From Dendrophyllia cribrosa (lineage: Eukaryota > Cnidaria > Anthozoa > Scleractinia > Dendrophylliidae): DNA of 64,000 nucleotides. Location: positions 13,597,536-13,661,535 of the forward strand of contig JAJLRJ010000005.1 of the NCBI GenBank assembly GCA_024195265.1. The letters run 5' to 3'. The position numbers were made by a program, and so were the translations under genes. Each line of letters starts with the position of its first letter. Positions within the stretch are counted from its first letter, which is position 1. This document shows positions 47,388 to 59,300 of the stretch, piece by piece. The notes under the pieces are model-generated. The model was not told the origin of the DNA, searched no databases, and saw only the letters and a list, made by a program, of their open reading frames with translations.

Positions 47388-50300
47388 CTGAGCCTAACAG
47401 CATCGCTCTCTGAACAGAAATCCGATCATAAACGTAACTGAGTTGAAAGGTCGGAAGCACAAGAATTAAGATTGACGACCGGGCTAGTTTTCAATTCAAG
47501 TTTATTTTAGCAATTCTCAAAAACAGAATTATGCGACCGTCTGCACAGTACATTTAGACCGTACAAAAGTTCACAAAAACAACTTTTTCTCCGTCTAGAA
47601 TAACCAGTACGACTACTTTCCGAATAAAATACACCTGTTGCTTATCAAAAATTGCCCGAGAAACTGATTTGGAAATCAAAATTGCAAAAAATACACAAAC
47701 ATGTTTGCATATTAAGGCAACGCGAGTGAAGTTAGAACTATAAAATCCAAGTCTTGTTTTGTTTACATAAAATCGCTTTTCACCTATGTAATGAATGAAC
47801 AAAAACACACAAAAATGGACAACACAATCTTCTTTCGAAAAATTTTATTCAAATCTCCATAAGTTTATGTTAAAAAGCAAAACGCGAACCATTTATAGCG
47901 CAACGAGGCCGAGCTGTCTTCGATGAAAGAAATCAAAACGACTGAATTTGAGCACGTTTTATAAACAATTCTCCAAAACCAGCGAGAACACATCTAAAAA
48001 GAAAAAGTCAATCACATATTGATATCAACATAAATTCCCATCGAAAAATGTATTTTGTTTTACCTTTAAGTCCCTTGACTTCTTAAGAATTTCTTAAATC
48101 TCCGCTTCTTCAGTTCTGAAACCCGAAGTACATCTCCCCGCATTGCTCCCACATTGGTAAAAACGTATGAAGTTCCTGGAAGCAAGATTTTATCCCTGAA
48201 AGCTCTTCTTTTTCCATTATACCGGCTTCTGAGTATCTCTTAATTAGTATCCCTGTCTTGAGTAGCAAACCGCGAAAAAATGCAGGAAAATAACGACTTT
48301 AATTTAAACGGTTTTCTCCGCTTTGTACGTGACATTCGGCCTTGCAGCCGCGCGAAAAACAAAGCCTCGCTTTGGTTTCAAAATTGCTAAGATCCCGGAT
48401 GTTGTGGGCGTCATACGCGCATGTTTTGCGACGTCAAACGCGCCTGCGAATTAGCCCTGCCCAACGCTCGGACACACATGTACAGACGTTGCCCGCGAAA
48501 CATTCCGCTAGCCATGACCATGAAAAATTAGGGAAAAGTTCTATGAGTATGGGGCACCGCAGCGAGAGCTCCGCTACTATGAAATTGTTCCAAATCGTTT
48601 AATTTGCCTAATGTGACTAAATTGTTAAGGAGCTGAATTGGTAGGGACAACTTTCAAGTTCAAATAGGGAAAGGAAAATTAACCGTCGTGTGTTCACGTT
48701 CTCAACGAAACCTATTGCAGGGAACGGCAAAGAAATGTACCAAATGTAACACGCACGTGCAGAGGCATCGTTTTCGCTCATTAAACCCAACAGTGGAGTA
48801 ATTTTTTTCGGCTTTTTTTGCGGGAACATTTTTTTGCGGATCGTGGATAAAAAAACGAAAGTCGCAAAAATAATAGTCTGTGAAGCTAGCGGTTTCTTGT
48901 TGGCACGCGCGATGCTGATTTCGTGAGAGGCGAAGCCGCGAAAACGAGCGGCAAAGTCGCGAAGGGAGAAAGACCTTTCTCCTCTCTATTCCCCTCGCGA
49001 ATTTGCCGGCTACTCAGGCTACAAGAATAAGAACCCGCAAAAATTTAGTGCCACACGGTACCTGTATTCAGTGTACACGTTTTTTATAAGAACGTTGAGG
49101 CAGGTATTGGCCAGATATTTAAGACCGTGCTGAGAACATAACCAGACTGAGATTTTGCTAAGAGCGTCGTTATTTTGTCCTCTTATTTTAAATTACAATT
49201 AGCCTAACTTGGAATAAAATAAAATGAGAAAATTTACAGTCCAACTGTTTTGTCAAGAACGTTTTCAAGCTCAAATCGCCAAAGAAATAAGAAAGAAAGA
49301 AAAAAGAGTATGTGATATCGAAGCCATGCGAAATGAGGTGCGACTTTATTTACCAGCTAACAAATTTCTAAAGTGGTACAAATTTTGGGCTAGCCAATGG
49401 ATACTTTGTAGTCGAATCTGAAGTTAGTTTCGTTTACTTCAACACTGAACCACCTACACCCTAACAGCCTTTCAAATTGGGGGGAATAAGATTGATTCTC
49501 GACAGTCCCTTTTTGTTTCGCTCAGTAAAACATAAAAGAGCTAGAAAAGATGAGCAACGTAGAAACTAATACCGAGCTTCGTAGCCATCTCTCTCAGCTT
49601 TTTTCTCTTTTTCTTGCCGCTTGTTAGACGAACTCATTCAGCAATCTGTTTTCTTCTAGATTCGTGTTTTGTTCTAGCGATAACATCATAGAACTGTTTT
49701 CAGTTAAGTGTCAAATGTAATTTTGCTATTGGTTTGATTTTGCATTGCTACGCTATGTGATTGGCTAAAAAATCTCGTGTCACATTCTCAACCAATCAGA
49801 AGTAAAACCACCAATCGTACCTTGCTTGTAGCATGTGTTTTCCCGCGCTTGACGCCGACTACAATGCTTTGAGTTCTGATTGGTCCATGGGATGATCTGC
49901 GTCTGTTGTGATTGGCCAGAGTGATTGCTTTGGTCTTGGTTTTAATTTGAAAACCGCTGTAAGGTACTCTATTTGTTCAGTGCGTCTCTCCGCAACCTAA
50001 ATTCACGTGTATGGGAAACCTTTGTGAATACTGAGATAACATACAAAATACCGTCATTATATTTGTATTTTACGTACGTTTGCAGGTGGCAATAACAATT
50101 CTGTGGTTATCCAAAGCTGCTCATAAGCGAGGTTACCAAGGCCCAGCGCTTGATTTCAGCTGTTTTCATCATCTACTTCCGGTAAGACCAGTTAGTGTGA
50201 CGCGTAAGTCAGTACTGAAACCTTGCGAAACCAAAGCCAACGAGCTTTAAATGCATTTTCTCTTGTTAGTGTTTGTCCCACTGACTAGGAATCTTGCACT

Positions 50301-53300
50301 CCACTCCCGCGAAAATATCGAAACTTCGCCTGATATATTACCAACCAAATGCCACCAAGTGTATAACTAAATAAATTATTGGATAAAACGATTCTGTAGA
50401 GCAAAACAGAACAAGTAGTTTGAGGCTAAAGTGCAGGATTGCAAATCGAATCAAATCAATTTATTTAAGTGTCAGAGTTCTAGCACGCGAGTGCTAATTC
50501 TGGACACTTTCCAGATCTAATTGGAATTTGGAAATGTTGGTTTTTGAGGAGAGGGGAAAACCGGAGTACCCGAAGAAAAACCTCTCGGAGCAAGGAGAGA
50601 ACTAACAACAAACTCAACCCACATATGACGCCGGGCCGGGAATCAAACCCGGGCCACATTGGCGGAAGGCGAGTGCTCTCACCACTACGCCACCCCTGCT
50701 CGCAAGGATGGAAGTGGATTACAGTTCATTAAATTTGATTTCATGATCGGCGGTCAAGAAATCAAACTTGCCATTCCTGTGAAACTTCATGTTTTTTAGC
50801 TTTTATTTCGTCTGTTTAGTTTGTGTTTTTTTGCTTCCGTCACTTTTGGCAAAGTAATCGAGCAAGATAATACGTAAGCTTAACCCTTAATTCCCAAGAG
50901 CGCCAAAAATCAAAATTCAAGACAAATCACAAATTTAATGTCGTAAAATATAGAAAAACAAATGGCATCATGCAAAAGTACTGACGAAGAGGTTTCATTT
51001 GAATGGTCATACCATAGGATTTCGTCCACAGACTCAAAAGTTAGAACTACACTACCTGTCTCCATAATGGACTCAGGGAATGAAAGAGTTAAAGCGGAAG
51101 CCGCTAATCGGCACCTGGTTGAAGAAAGCTCCTGGTCACACTCGTATATCAGCCGAGACACTGTCCCTTTAAGTATAAGTATAAGTATAAGTATGACCAT
51201 AGGTAAAATTAAATCTGCCTTTTGCAATGAATCCATAGTAAAAAAAACCTACACACATATTCTTTTCCAGGAGGTACATTTTCAGGGTAAAAAGGATCGA
51301 GGAACACGGAAGAGACACTCCTTAGGGGACCTGGAAACTAAATCACGTGGTACGGACAACATTCCACCAAAAAAGAGAGATCGAGTGTTCGATAAGATTG
51401 ATATCAAAGACAGAAAAGAGAAATTTCGTAATCTTGAAAACGAAGCAAAGAAGGTAAGATTCTATTCTGGTTTAATGGATGCTTTTGGTTCAATTTCCAT
51501 ATGTTTCATGCAACAATAAACGTTGTGTCCCTCCACCTTTTTTCTATTTTAGCGCTAACCAACTGATAAGGGTGGCTTAAGCCTGGTTTTGATACGGTGT
51601 AGTTCGAGAAATTTCCAGACGTTCCGAAAGTTCGTTGTTTCCTGATCGTCCAAGACATTTTCGACTCATGAAAACTCGACGACGTTGATGTCCCCAATTA
51701 TTAGGGAGGGGATTCTCGCTGAATGGAGAAAGCGTTTGTGTACTAGATTTCTGGTATGGTCGGTGGCAATTTCTGGGTTATGAAACATAAATGTTTCACA
51801 GACTAGGCCATCGGCGATTGGTTAAGCTCTGTGCCAAACTTCTAAAGCATGGTTTGAGTTTCCTAGGCTATTTTCTAACAGGAGCTGAATAGCACAGGGT
51901 ACCCAATGAGCTCAGGGCCTACTAGCCCAGGGTTTCCAATGAGTTCAAGGCCCGGTTGCACAGAGCATCACATTCAATGTGTTAATATGGGCACCTAATG
52001 TTTGCTGGGACACCAAACATTTGAAAGTCTAGGCTTCTTACGTCTAAGCTTTGGAGTACTAGAAATTTCTCTTAGACAACACTCTTGGTTTCCAAAAAGC
52101 GCATAAATCAAAATGGCGAACTTTTTACTTGCGTCTTTACTTTATCGTTAGGGAGAGTTAGCAACCACGACTGCAACGCCAAAGAAAACGTCACTGAAAA
52201 AAAAAAAGAACTTGCGCTCATTTAAACTACTTTGAAATTGTTCCAAATTGTTTTATTTGCTTAAAATGTGACTGAATTGTCCCGGAGCTGAATTTGTAGG
52301 GACGGCTTTCATGTTAAAATAGAGCAAAGAAAATTAACCGTCGTGTGTTCACGTTCGACACAAAACCTATAATTTGATCATTTGGCGTTGTTGTTTTGTA
52401 GGGAACGGCAAAGAAATGTATCAAATGTAAAACGCACGTGCGGAGGCATTGTTTTCGCGCATTAAACTTATTGTTTTGTGCCGATCTCGCTGCCCTCGCT
52501 GCCCTCGCTGCCCTCGCTGCCCTCGTCGTCGTCGTTGCTAAAGCTCCCTAATTCCGATAGTCACCAAGAGCGCTTTCCTTTTGTATGGAAAATCCGGTAT
52601 GGTAAATCCGGTATGGTAAATCCGGTATGGTAAATCAAATGGAACAGACTTTTCTCTGGAAATTTTTCGGAAAAAAAGGAATACCTTCAGAGGTAGTCCT
52701 CTTTTCTCGTTTTTGCCGAAATGATCGGAAAATCCTGTACCATCTGCTGCGTCCCACTAGTGCCATGCTTATTGTAAATCGTTAGTACCCAGTCTCCTCA
52801 AGAAAGAAAAAGCAACTCCGTGCAAAAGGAACACCCTCTTGCCGTTCCGTCAGTCCGTTTTAATTGAGGACAATTTGTCCTGTTCTTTTTAACAGGAAGT
52901 TCTACCCGGTTTTTCCACTGAAATGGAAAGCGCCCCAACATTTCTATCTCGCCCCCTCTCCCCAGTTTCCCCTCGTTTTCCCCCGCTTGTTCGAGCGCTG
53001 GTTTTTAGCTGCTCCCCAGGCCCATGATCTTAACGCCAACCTCCCATCCCAGGAGCCCTTCTGACTAACCAGACTCTTCTCACACGATCACATCAAGACT
53101 GTACTGTTAGATCTGTCTAGCCAGCGCTTCCACCGCGGTCAAACGTCCGAGGCGTTTTTCGTTTTATGTAGTGGGATTTTATTTAATATTAAATGGAAAT
53201 ATGGGCAAGGGTGTATAAAAACATTAGTTGACGTTACTTTCTTTTAATTTTTCTCAAAATGATGAGCCTTTTTCCGTTGAAAACTGACCAAAACTCTTTG

Positions 53301-56300
53301 CGCCTGATCAAAATTATGTTGGCAAATGGCGCCGACAATTCTGCAGTTCACAGTTTTTAAACGCTTAGAACTTTTTTGGTAAACTTTCAAAACGTTTGGT
53401 AAATTGACAGTGTATTGGCAATATATTAAACTTTAAACAGTGAAAATGACAACCTTAACTTTTAAGTACTTTGCTTAACTTTTGCAAATTTCTCTCGTTT
53501 GACCGCGGTTATGCCAGCGCTGTACATTTATGTTTTTGAAGACGTTTGGCTGGCACTAAGTTGCGAGTGAAGGCTTAACAAATCGTGTGTTACCATCCTA
53601 ACACAGGAATCAACGGTTTTGGAGTTAAACAGACGAAAATCAACTGGCGGGATTTTAAAAAGAATCAAAGATAACCACTGGGAGAATTGGGACACAGAAG
53701 AAGGAATACCCAGCAGCCACAAAGAAACGAAGCAGCCGAAATCTACAATGCCTGATCCAAAGTTTCACGAAAAACAAGAATTGTACAACCGACGAGAAAA
53801 GCAAGCTGAAATGGTGGGTATTTGATTATCAATACTAAAATGAAAAAGTTTCGTCTGAGTTTTGATTTTTCTAGTTTTCAGTCAAACGTGTTTATTTCCA
53901 CATATTCTGCGTGGTAGACACGCGTGTTAGCGCAACTATGGCCAGTGCCGCTCCTCCTTCACGGTTGTGCCTAAATCATACCGTCCAGAAGGACGTCGGA
54001 CACCTTATTGAGACTTATATAACGTAATGTCGACACTTAGAATTTTTTTCCAATAAATGTTTAAGTGTAAAAAAGAAAATCTAAAATCCCCACTCAGGAT
54101 AGAACCTGTGACCTCAGCTAGGCTTAGGCTTACATAGCCTACCATACCACTGTACCACCTAGCTTCTCGGGTTGCTTAGTCCTAAATTAACTAATTAAAT
54201 TGCTACCCCTAACCTCAACTGAAAGCTAACCAGTTACTCCGTTATATAAGTCTCAAAAAGGTGTCCGAAGTCCTTCTGGACGGTATGATTTGGGCTTGAC
54301 CCTCTTTCACTGATCGGTTAAACTGTAGCGCGACGGGACAATCTTAACTCGAGTGTCCACGCGGTATTTTTTTTTTTACTCGTACGTATTACGCATCTCG
54401 CTGATTGATTATTAAATCAGCTGCAATGATCCTACTGTAGGATTTATTTCGCAAATTTATCATCTCACATACTTCGTCTTTAATTCACCCTCACAGGAGT
54501 CGACCGTGTTGGAAGACAAAACACGCCGGAGGGGGAGTGGGTCAGAACGTATGACGTCGCCACCTCCCGTGTCGCTTGGACGAAGAGTGGAGGTGGACTT
54601 GAAAGAGAAGCAAAAGAAGTTTGAGGGACTTGATCGAAGCGCTGAACAGGTAATATTACGATTCTTCTTCCTAGTGTAAAGAAGCTGTAACCTTGGTCAA
54701 ATTTTATTTTATAAAATATCGAAAAACGAATAGTACCATAGAAAAGTACTGCTGAAGAGATTTTCTTGAAATGGACACACTAAAGGGTTTCATTCACACA
54801 CTCAATCACCTTGTAAAGCACAATAAACATTACCACGGGAAAGTACTTCTTAATAGCTTTCATTTGAATGGTCACACTTTATAATTTCATTCACAGTCGT
54901 CTTAAAAGTGACACCAAACTTGTGCAGTATAATAACCTGCACCACAGGAATGTACTACTCAGTAGCTTTCATTTGAATGGTCACACTTTAGGACTTCATC
55001 CACAGACTCAAAAGTTAGAACCACTTTGTGTTTCGACTCTGGCTTTGTAATACCCGCTCTTGTTTCGTGAAGTGAATATGGACAGATGTTATTATATACA
55101 AGTGGTCACATATTGCTAATAATCGTGCTCGGTTGATTTCTCCTCCAGCAATCTGCGGTTTTAAGCGGGAAGACGCGACCGGTGACCTGGGGACCAGGAG
55201 AAATTCGCCAGGCGCTCAAAAAACAAAAAACCCCGGTGGATGTTGCATTTAAGGAAAAGCATAAAAACTATGAAGAGCTTCAGAGACAAGCCACTACGGT
55301 ATGATATACTACAACTACAGTTTAATTTTCACCTGGCACGCATCGTCACTAGAGATATTTTAATCACAGTGGAAATCCTTCCTACAAACGCATAACGTTA
55401 ATGTCACCTTATATTTTCGGTATAAAACATTCATATCCGTAATTTCAACAACTTAGCTTGTACAGCGGGTTAATTAAATGTTATATTTATGTTTTAAGTA
55501 GGATGATAATTGTTCGATGCTTCCTATGTAGTATTCTTATCAAATTATGTGGACTCGGTCACGATTGTTTAGCAAGTAAAACAGAATACTTGCACTTAAA
55601 TTGGTATACCATCGGGAGATCAGTTAATTTATTCGAAGTCGAGCGCTTACAAAACCGCTTCTCGTTGCGTTTTAGCTTAAATAATTCTATATATCTTTGT
55701 CGTTAGGTTTCTGAGAATTTTTGAGCAAGAAAAACCAGTTTATTAAAACTTTAACTAACTTCTTCACGACGTCTATGCTAATAACCGAGCACTATATATA
55801 CACTGAAATAACAACCTGCTTCAACACAAATATAAGATTATATCTAGTCACAGGTGGCCGCATCAATGATACAGTGTTTTATATTTGCATGGCGATTAAC
55901 CAATTATAAATAATTGTAGTATCAAGATGATATCTTTGTATAGCTCGTATGGATGAGTTTTTTGTTTTTCTTTACAGGAAAGCGCTGTGTTGCAGGGAAA
56001 ATTACGACCCCAATTCGATCGAACTGATGCAAGACAAGAAAGAGTTCCACTACGAACTACAAAAACGGATGTGAAACTTCGGGAGAAACAAAAGAGTTTC
56101 GAACAACTCGATTATCAAGCTCAAAGGGTAAAGAACGCGAAAATATGGAACTAAATAATACTCGAAGGCAGCTGTGTGAATCCAGTGAAACTTCAAAACG
56201 CGAGACATTTTTCGTTGAATTGATAGTAGTAGGTTTATTATTTTGTGTTAGCTGAAAATGGATTGGATTTTGTTGTTAACAAACTAAATTCTGCAAGATC

Positions 56301-59300
56301 TAATATCAGGGCTGAATAGTTTAAAACAAAAGATTCTCAAAACATAAAATACGTCTTGAGGCTGATTAGGTGGGATTCTTTCTGTCAGTGCTCTAATATC
56401 CGTGTGCGAGAAATTTGTGAAACATTTGTTTTATTTTTCCGGCAGATTTGTCGTGTAATCACAAAGAGTTTAATCTGTTTGTTTTGTTTGGGGTTGAAAA
56501 ACTGTGGGTGCCCTCGATGCCAGTGACAAACAACGTCGCAATCGAACGTCGTAAAGTAAGTCTCCGCAGACATCAATGGCTTTCATGCGTGCAGAATTGT
56601 AATTGGTCATTGTCGCGGTTGCGTGTCCTGGGACTCTTTCACTGTTAGTAATTTTGACATATGTTATTTTAATTTGTTTAGGAAAAAGCCATACTTGAAG
56701 GAAACCTTCGTTTATCGCCCACAGACAGCAAAGAAAAGAAGGCAAACTCCGTGGTGGTCCCCAAACGGGAGCAAATCAAACTGGACGAAAAGAAGGCTAC
56801 TTTCGAACGACTTGACAGACAAGCGGAGCAGGTAAGCAAGCTGATTCAATATATGTTGCATTGGGGACTATTTTGTTTACAGGATGATTTTACGTCGGTG
56901 GTTTTAAAGTAGTTTTGCAGACAATTGTTTTTTAATTATTAATACGTTACGTTTAAAAATTTAATTTATATTTTCTAAGTTTTAATAGAAATTCAAAAAT
57001 TAAATCGGGTGTATGCTACATGTATAAACCACTGCGCAAAGTTTTTATTTCCTTGGACAACGGCACGCAAAGTCTTCATGAATAGCGATTTGGGTCAATC
57101 TCTAGACTTTTCTTACATCGCAATCACAATTTTATGTCTTTATTTCAACTTCCTGTTGGTTGATTAGTTCATTTTTGGTTGTGCTTATTTTTTTTGTTAT
57201 TGTATGGTGTTAGTGTGTATTGAAAGCCTCCCTTTGCTTATTTTATGGGAAAAATCATTTTATTATTAAACAAAATAATATTCCTTATTGGCGTTCAAGA
57301 GTCACCTAGCAAATATGATAAACTGTTATCATCTGATCCCATCTGGAGGGAGTCTCTACATTGCACACTAAAAACCGAACATAAGCGTCGCCTGATGAAA
57401 GCTCATTCAATTCCTTTACTTGAGTTTTATTGTTTTATTTTATGGAAGGATGCATCTGTTCTTCGCGGTCATCATCGCCCATCCTTGACAGAAACCGACG
57501 GCCGCAATAGATCATCAAAAGTTGGTCTTCCTCGAGAATCTAATGTTGGACTTCTGGAGAAGCAACGCACATTTGAAGACATGGATTACAAAGCTAGAAA
57601 GGTACAAACGTTAATTTATCAAACATAGGGATGCAGTAGTTGTCTATTCCCCATATTCCTTTGCATTTCGTCCATAAAACGCAGGAATAAGGCGAAGGAT
57701 GCGAGCAAAACATTTTTTGGTCACATAGGATGTGAACAAAGTATTTGCACAACCGTATTGCTCATCGATATATTCCTATTTTTTTTTAATTCACAGGAAA
57801 GCGAGACCCTGCAAAAGAACAAACGAAAATCATTCGGCAGCCCAGTTAAAGAGCCTATGCCACTAAGTACATCCACCAGGCCACAGTTAGGTCGTTTCCA
57901 ATCACCTTCTAACAGACAATGGAACGCTTCAGACGTTTTGAGGCGAAATCAACCAGAACGGTCCTCTCGCCCAGTTTCCAATTACTATGAATATAGCAGC
58001 TTCAACGACCATCCAGAATCAGACCAAGTTATGGAATATGCTACATCAGAAGGACGTATCGACCAAGTGTCAGTGGAAGAACCCATGCAATCGGCCCCAT
58101 CATATGAAGCTCAAGCGATGAACTACCGTCCAAACCGAACAGATCTTCCCAAGGAAGACGAGCAGCGTGCTGCTGAGAAAAGAAGAAGGGATTATTCTGA
58201 TTACGTAAAACGGCGTCACGAAGAATCCAGAAAAGGAAGGTCATCTGTTGAGGAACCCTTGGAAATAGATGTATCCGATGCCACAAATCTTTCCTACCGT
58301 GACATGGTTCGAGCGCCACCGAAAAAGTCTCGAGAGACGTTTATCCGTGAAACAAATAATATTGCTGCAGTAGAGGAGATGCCATGGCGGAAAGAGGTTC
58401 GAGAAGTCAAGGACAACAGGCACCTTTCTCTGGAAGAAGAGCAGAACGCGAGCTATGCTCCTCGACCGAGCTCACCCCGCTCCGAGCTTGGAAAGGCTCA
58501 ATACCTTGAACTTGTTGTCCCTCCTTCAAAAAAAGCGATGGACAGTTTTACTAATGAGAGCGATGCAGGTGGAAAAAAGACAGAAGAAATGCCATGGAGA
58601 AAAGAAGTAAAGGAGATCAAAAGATCACTGAGCGGAGAAGACCCTCCCGCATTCATGAATTATACTCAGGCGCAGCCTGCGGAGTTGACGCGGATTCGAC
58701 CACCCTCTTTAAAAACGCGTAATGCGTTTTTAACGACACAGGATGACAAATACGGAGAAGAAATGCCTTGGAGAAAAGAAGTTAGGGAACTAAAGGAGAG
58801 GCCAAGGACAGAAGATGACGAGGAGTATCGGGATGAGAGTCCTCCACCGGAAGTCGATTTCTCTTCTGCGCCAAATTTGCGTAAATTGTCGTACAAGGAA
58901 TTTAATACTGCGCCTTCCAGAAAACGAAGAGATGTTTTTCAGCCCGATGCTGAAAAAGACAAGGACAAGGAGGAGATGCCGTGGAGAAAGGAGGTGCGCG
59001 AAATCAAAAGAACACCAACTGAAGAAGAGGAAGAACAGCTACAAAAGTCTTCAGCGACACTTGCCCAGTCTTCTCCCGAACACGATTTCAGAGGACCTGC
59101 ATACCACGAACTCGTGGCTAAGCCTCCAAGGAAAGCCAGAGACAACTTCGTGCCGTACGAAGAAAAGCAGAAAGAGGAAATGCCGTGGAGGAAAGAAATA
59201 CGTGAAATTAAAAGAACTATAACAGAAGATGAACAGATTCCGCGCTCATCTACCGAGACGGTTCATTCTTCACCGGAAGACCAGAAAGACCTGAGGAAGT

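Larger units (their letters stand above)
50330..51172 (-). mobile_element. Family C MITE (reverse) carrying a SINE and a family A element
   Basis: The right end AGACACTGTCCCTTTAA is the family C terminus. Interior words match the reverse complement of 41567-41960 (AAATGCCACCAAGTGTATAA; GATGGAAGTGGATTACAGTT; AAAAACATGAAG-type bases). It is interrupted at 50445-50701 by a SINE and at 50880-51092 by a family A element. The left end is decayed. Confidence 0.65.
51271..57601 (+). repeat. LIMCH1/LMO7: Tandem exon array (exons 7-13) of the LIMCH1-like gene
   Basis: Exons 9-13 measure 153, 150, 150, 150 and 153 nt, all phase 0 at both ends. Each starts with a variant of ESAVL-x-G-K-x-R (ESTVLEDKTR, QSAVLSGKTR, ESAVLQGKLR, EKAILEGNLR, DASVLRGHHR). 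Each ends with a variant of KEKQKxFExLDxQAxQ (KEKQKKFEGLDRSAEQ, REKQKSFEQLDYQAQR, DEKKATFERLDRQAEQ, LEKQRTFEDMDYKARK). Exon 7 (183 nt) shares the tail, exon 8 (207 nt) shares the head and a loose tail, and exon 14 opens with a head-like ESETLQKNKRK. The pattern shows repeated exon duplication. A helical, charged tail is likely. Confidence 0.9.

Noticed and set aside
50600..50701. Possible tRNA gene on the minus strand
   Set aside because: The tRNA-like head continues into a SINE body with a tail and flanking GCAA; the B-box has a mismatch.
51070..51270. Upstream part of the 185-codon frame at 50962-51519
   Set aside because: Only 51271-51453 is the real exon; the upstream part is family A and C repeat sequence and the 3' part is intron.
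57758..57796. ATG at 57758 as a start of a separate large gene
   Set aside because: The preceding 39 nt are a polypyrimidine tract and splice acceptor (TTCACAG); exon 13 joins in phase.
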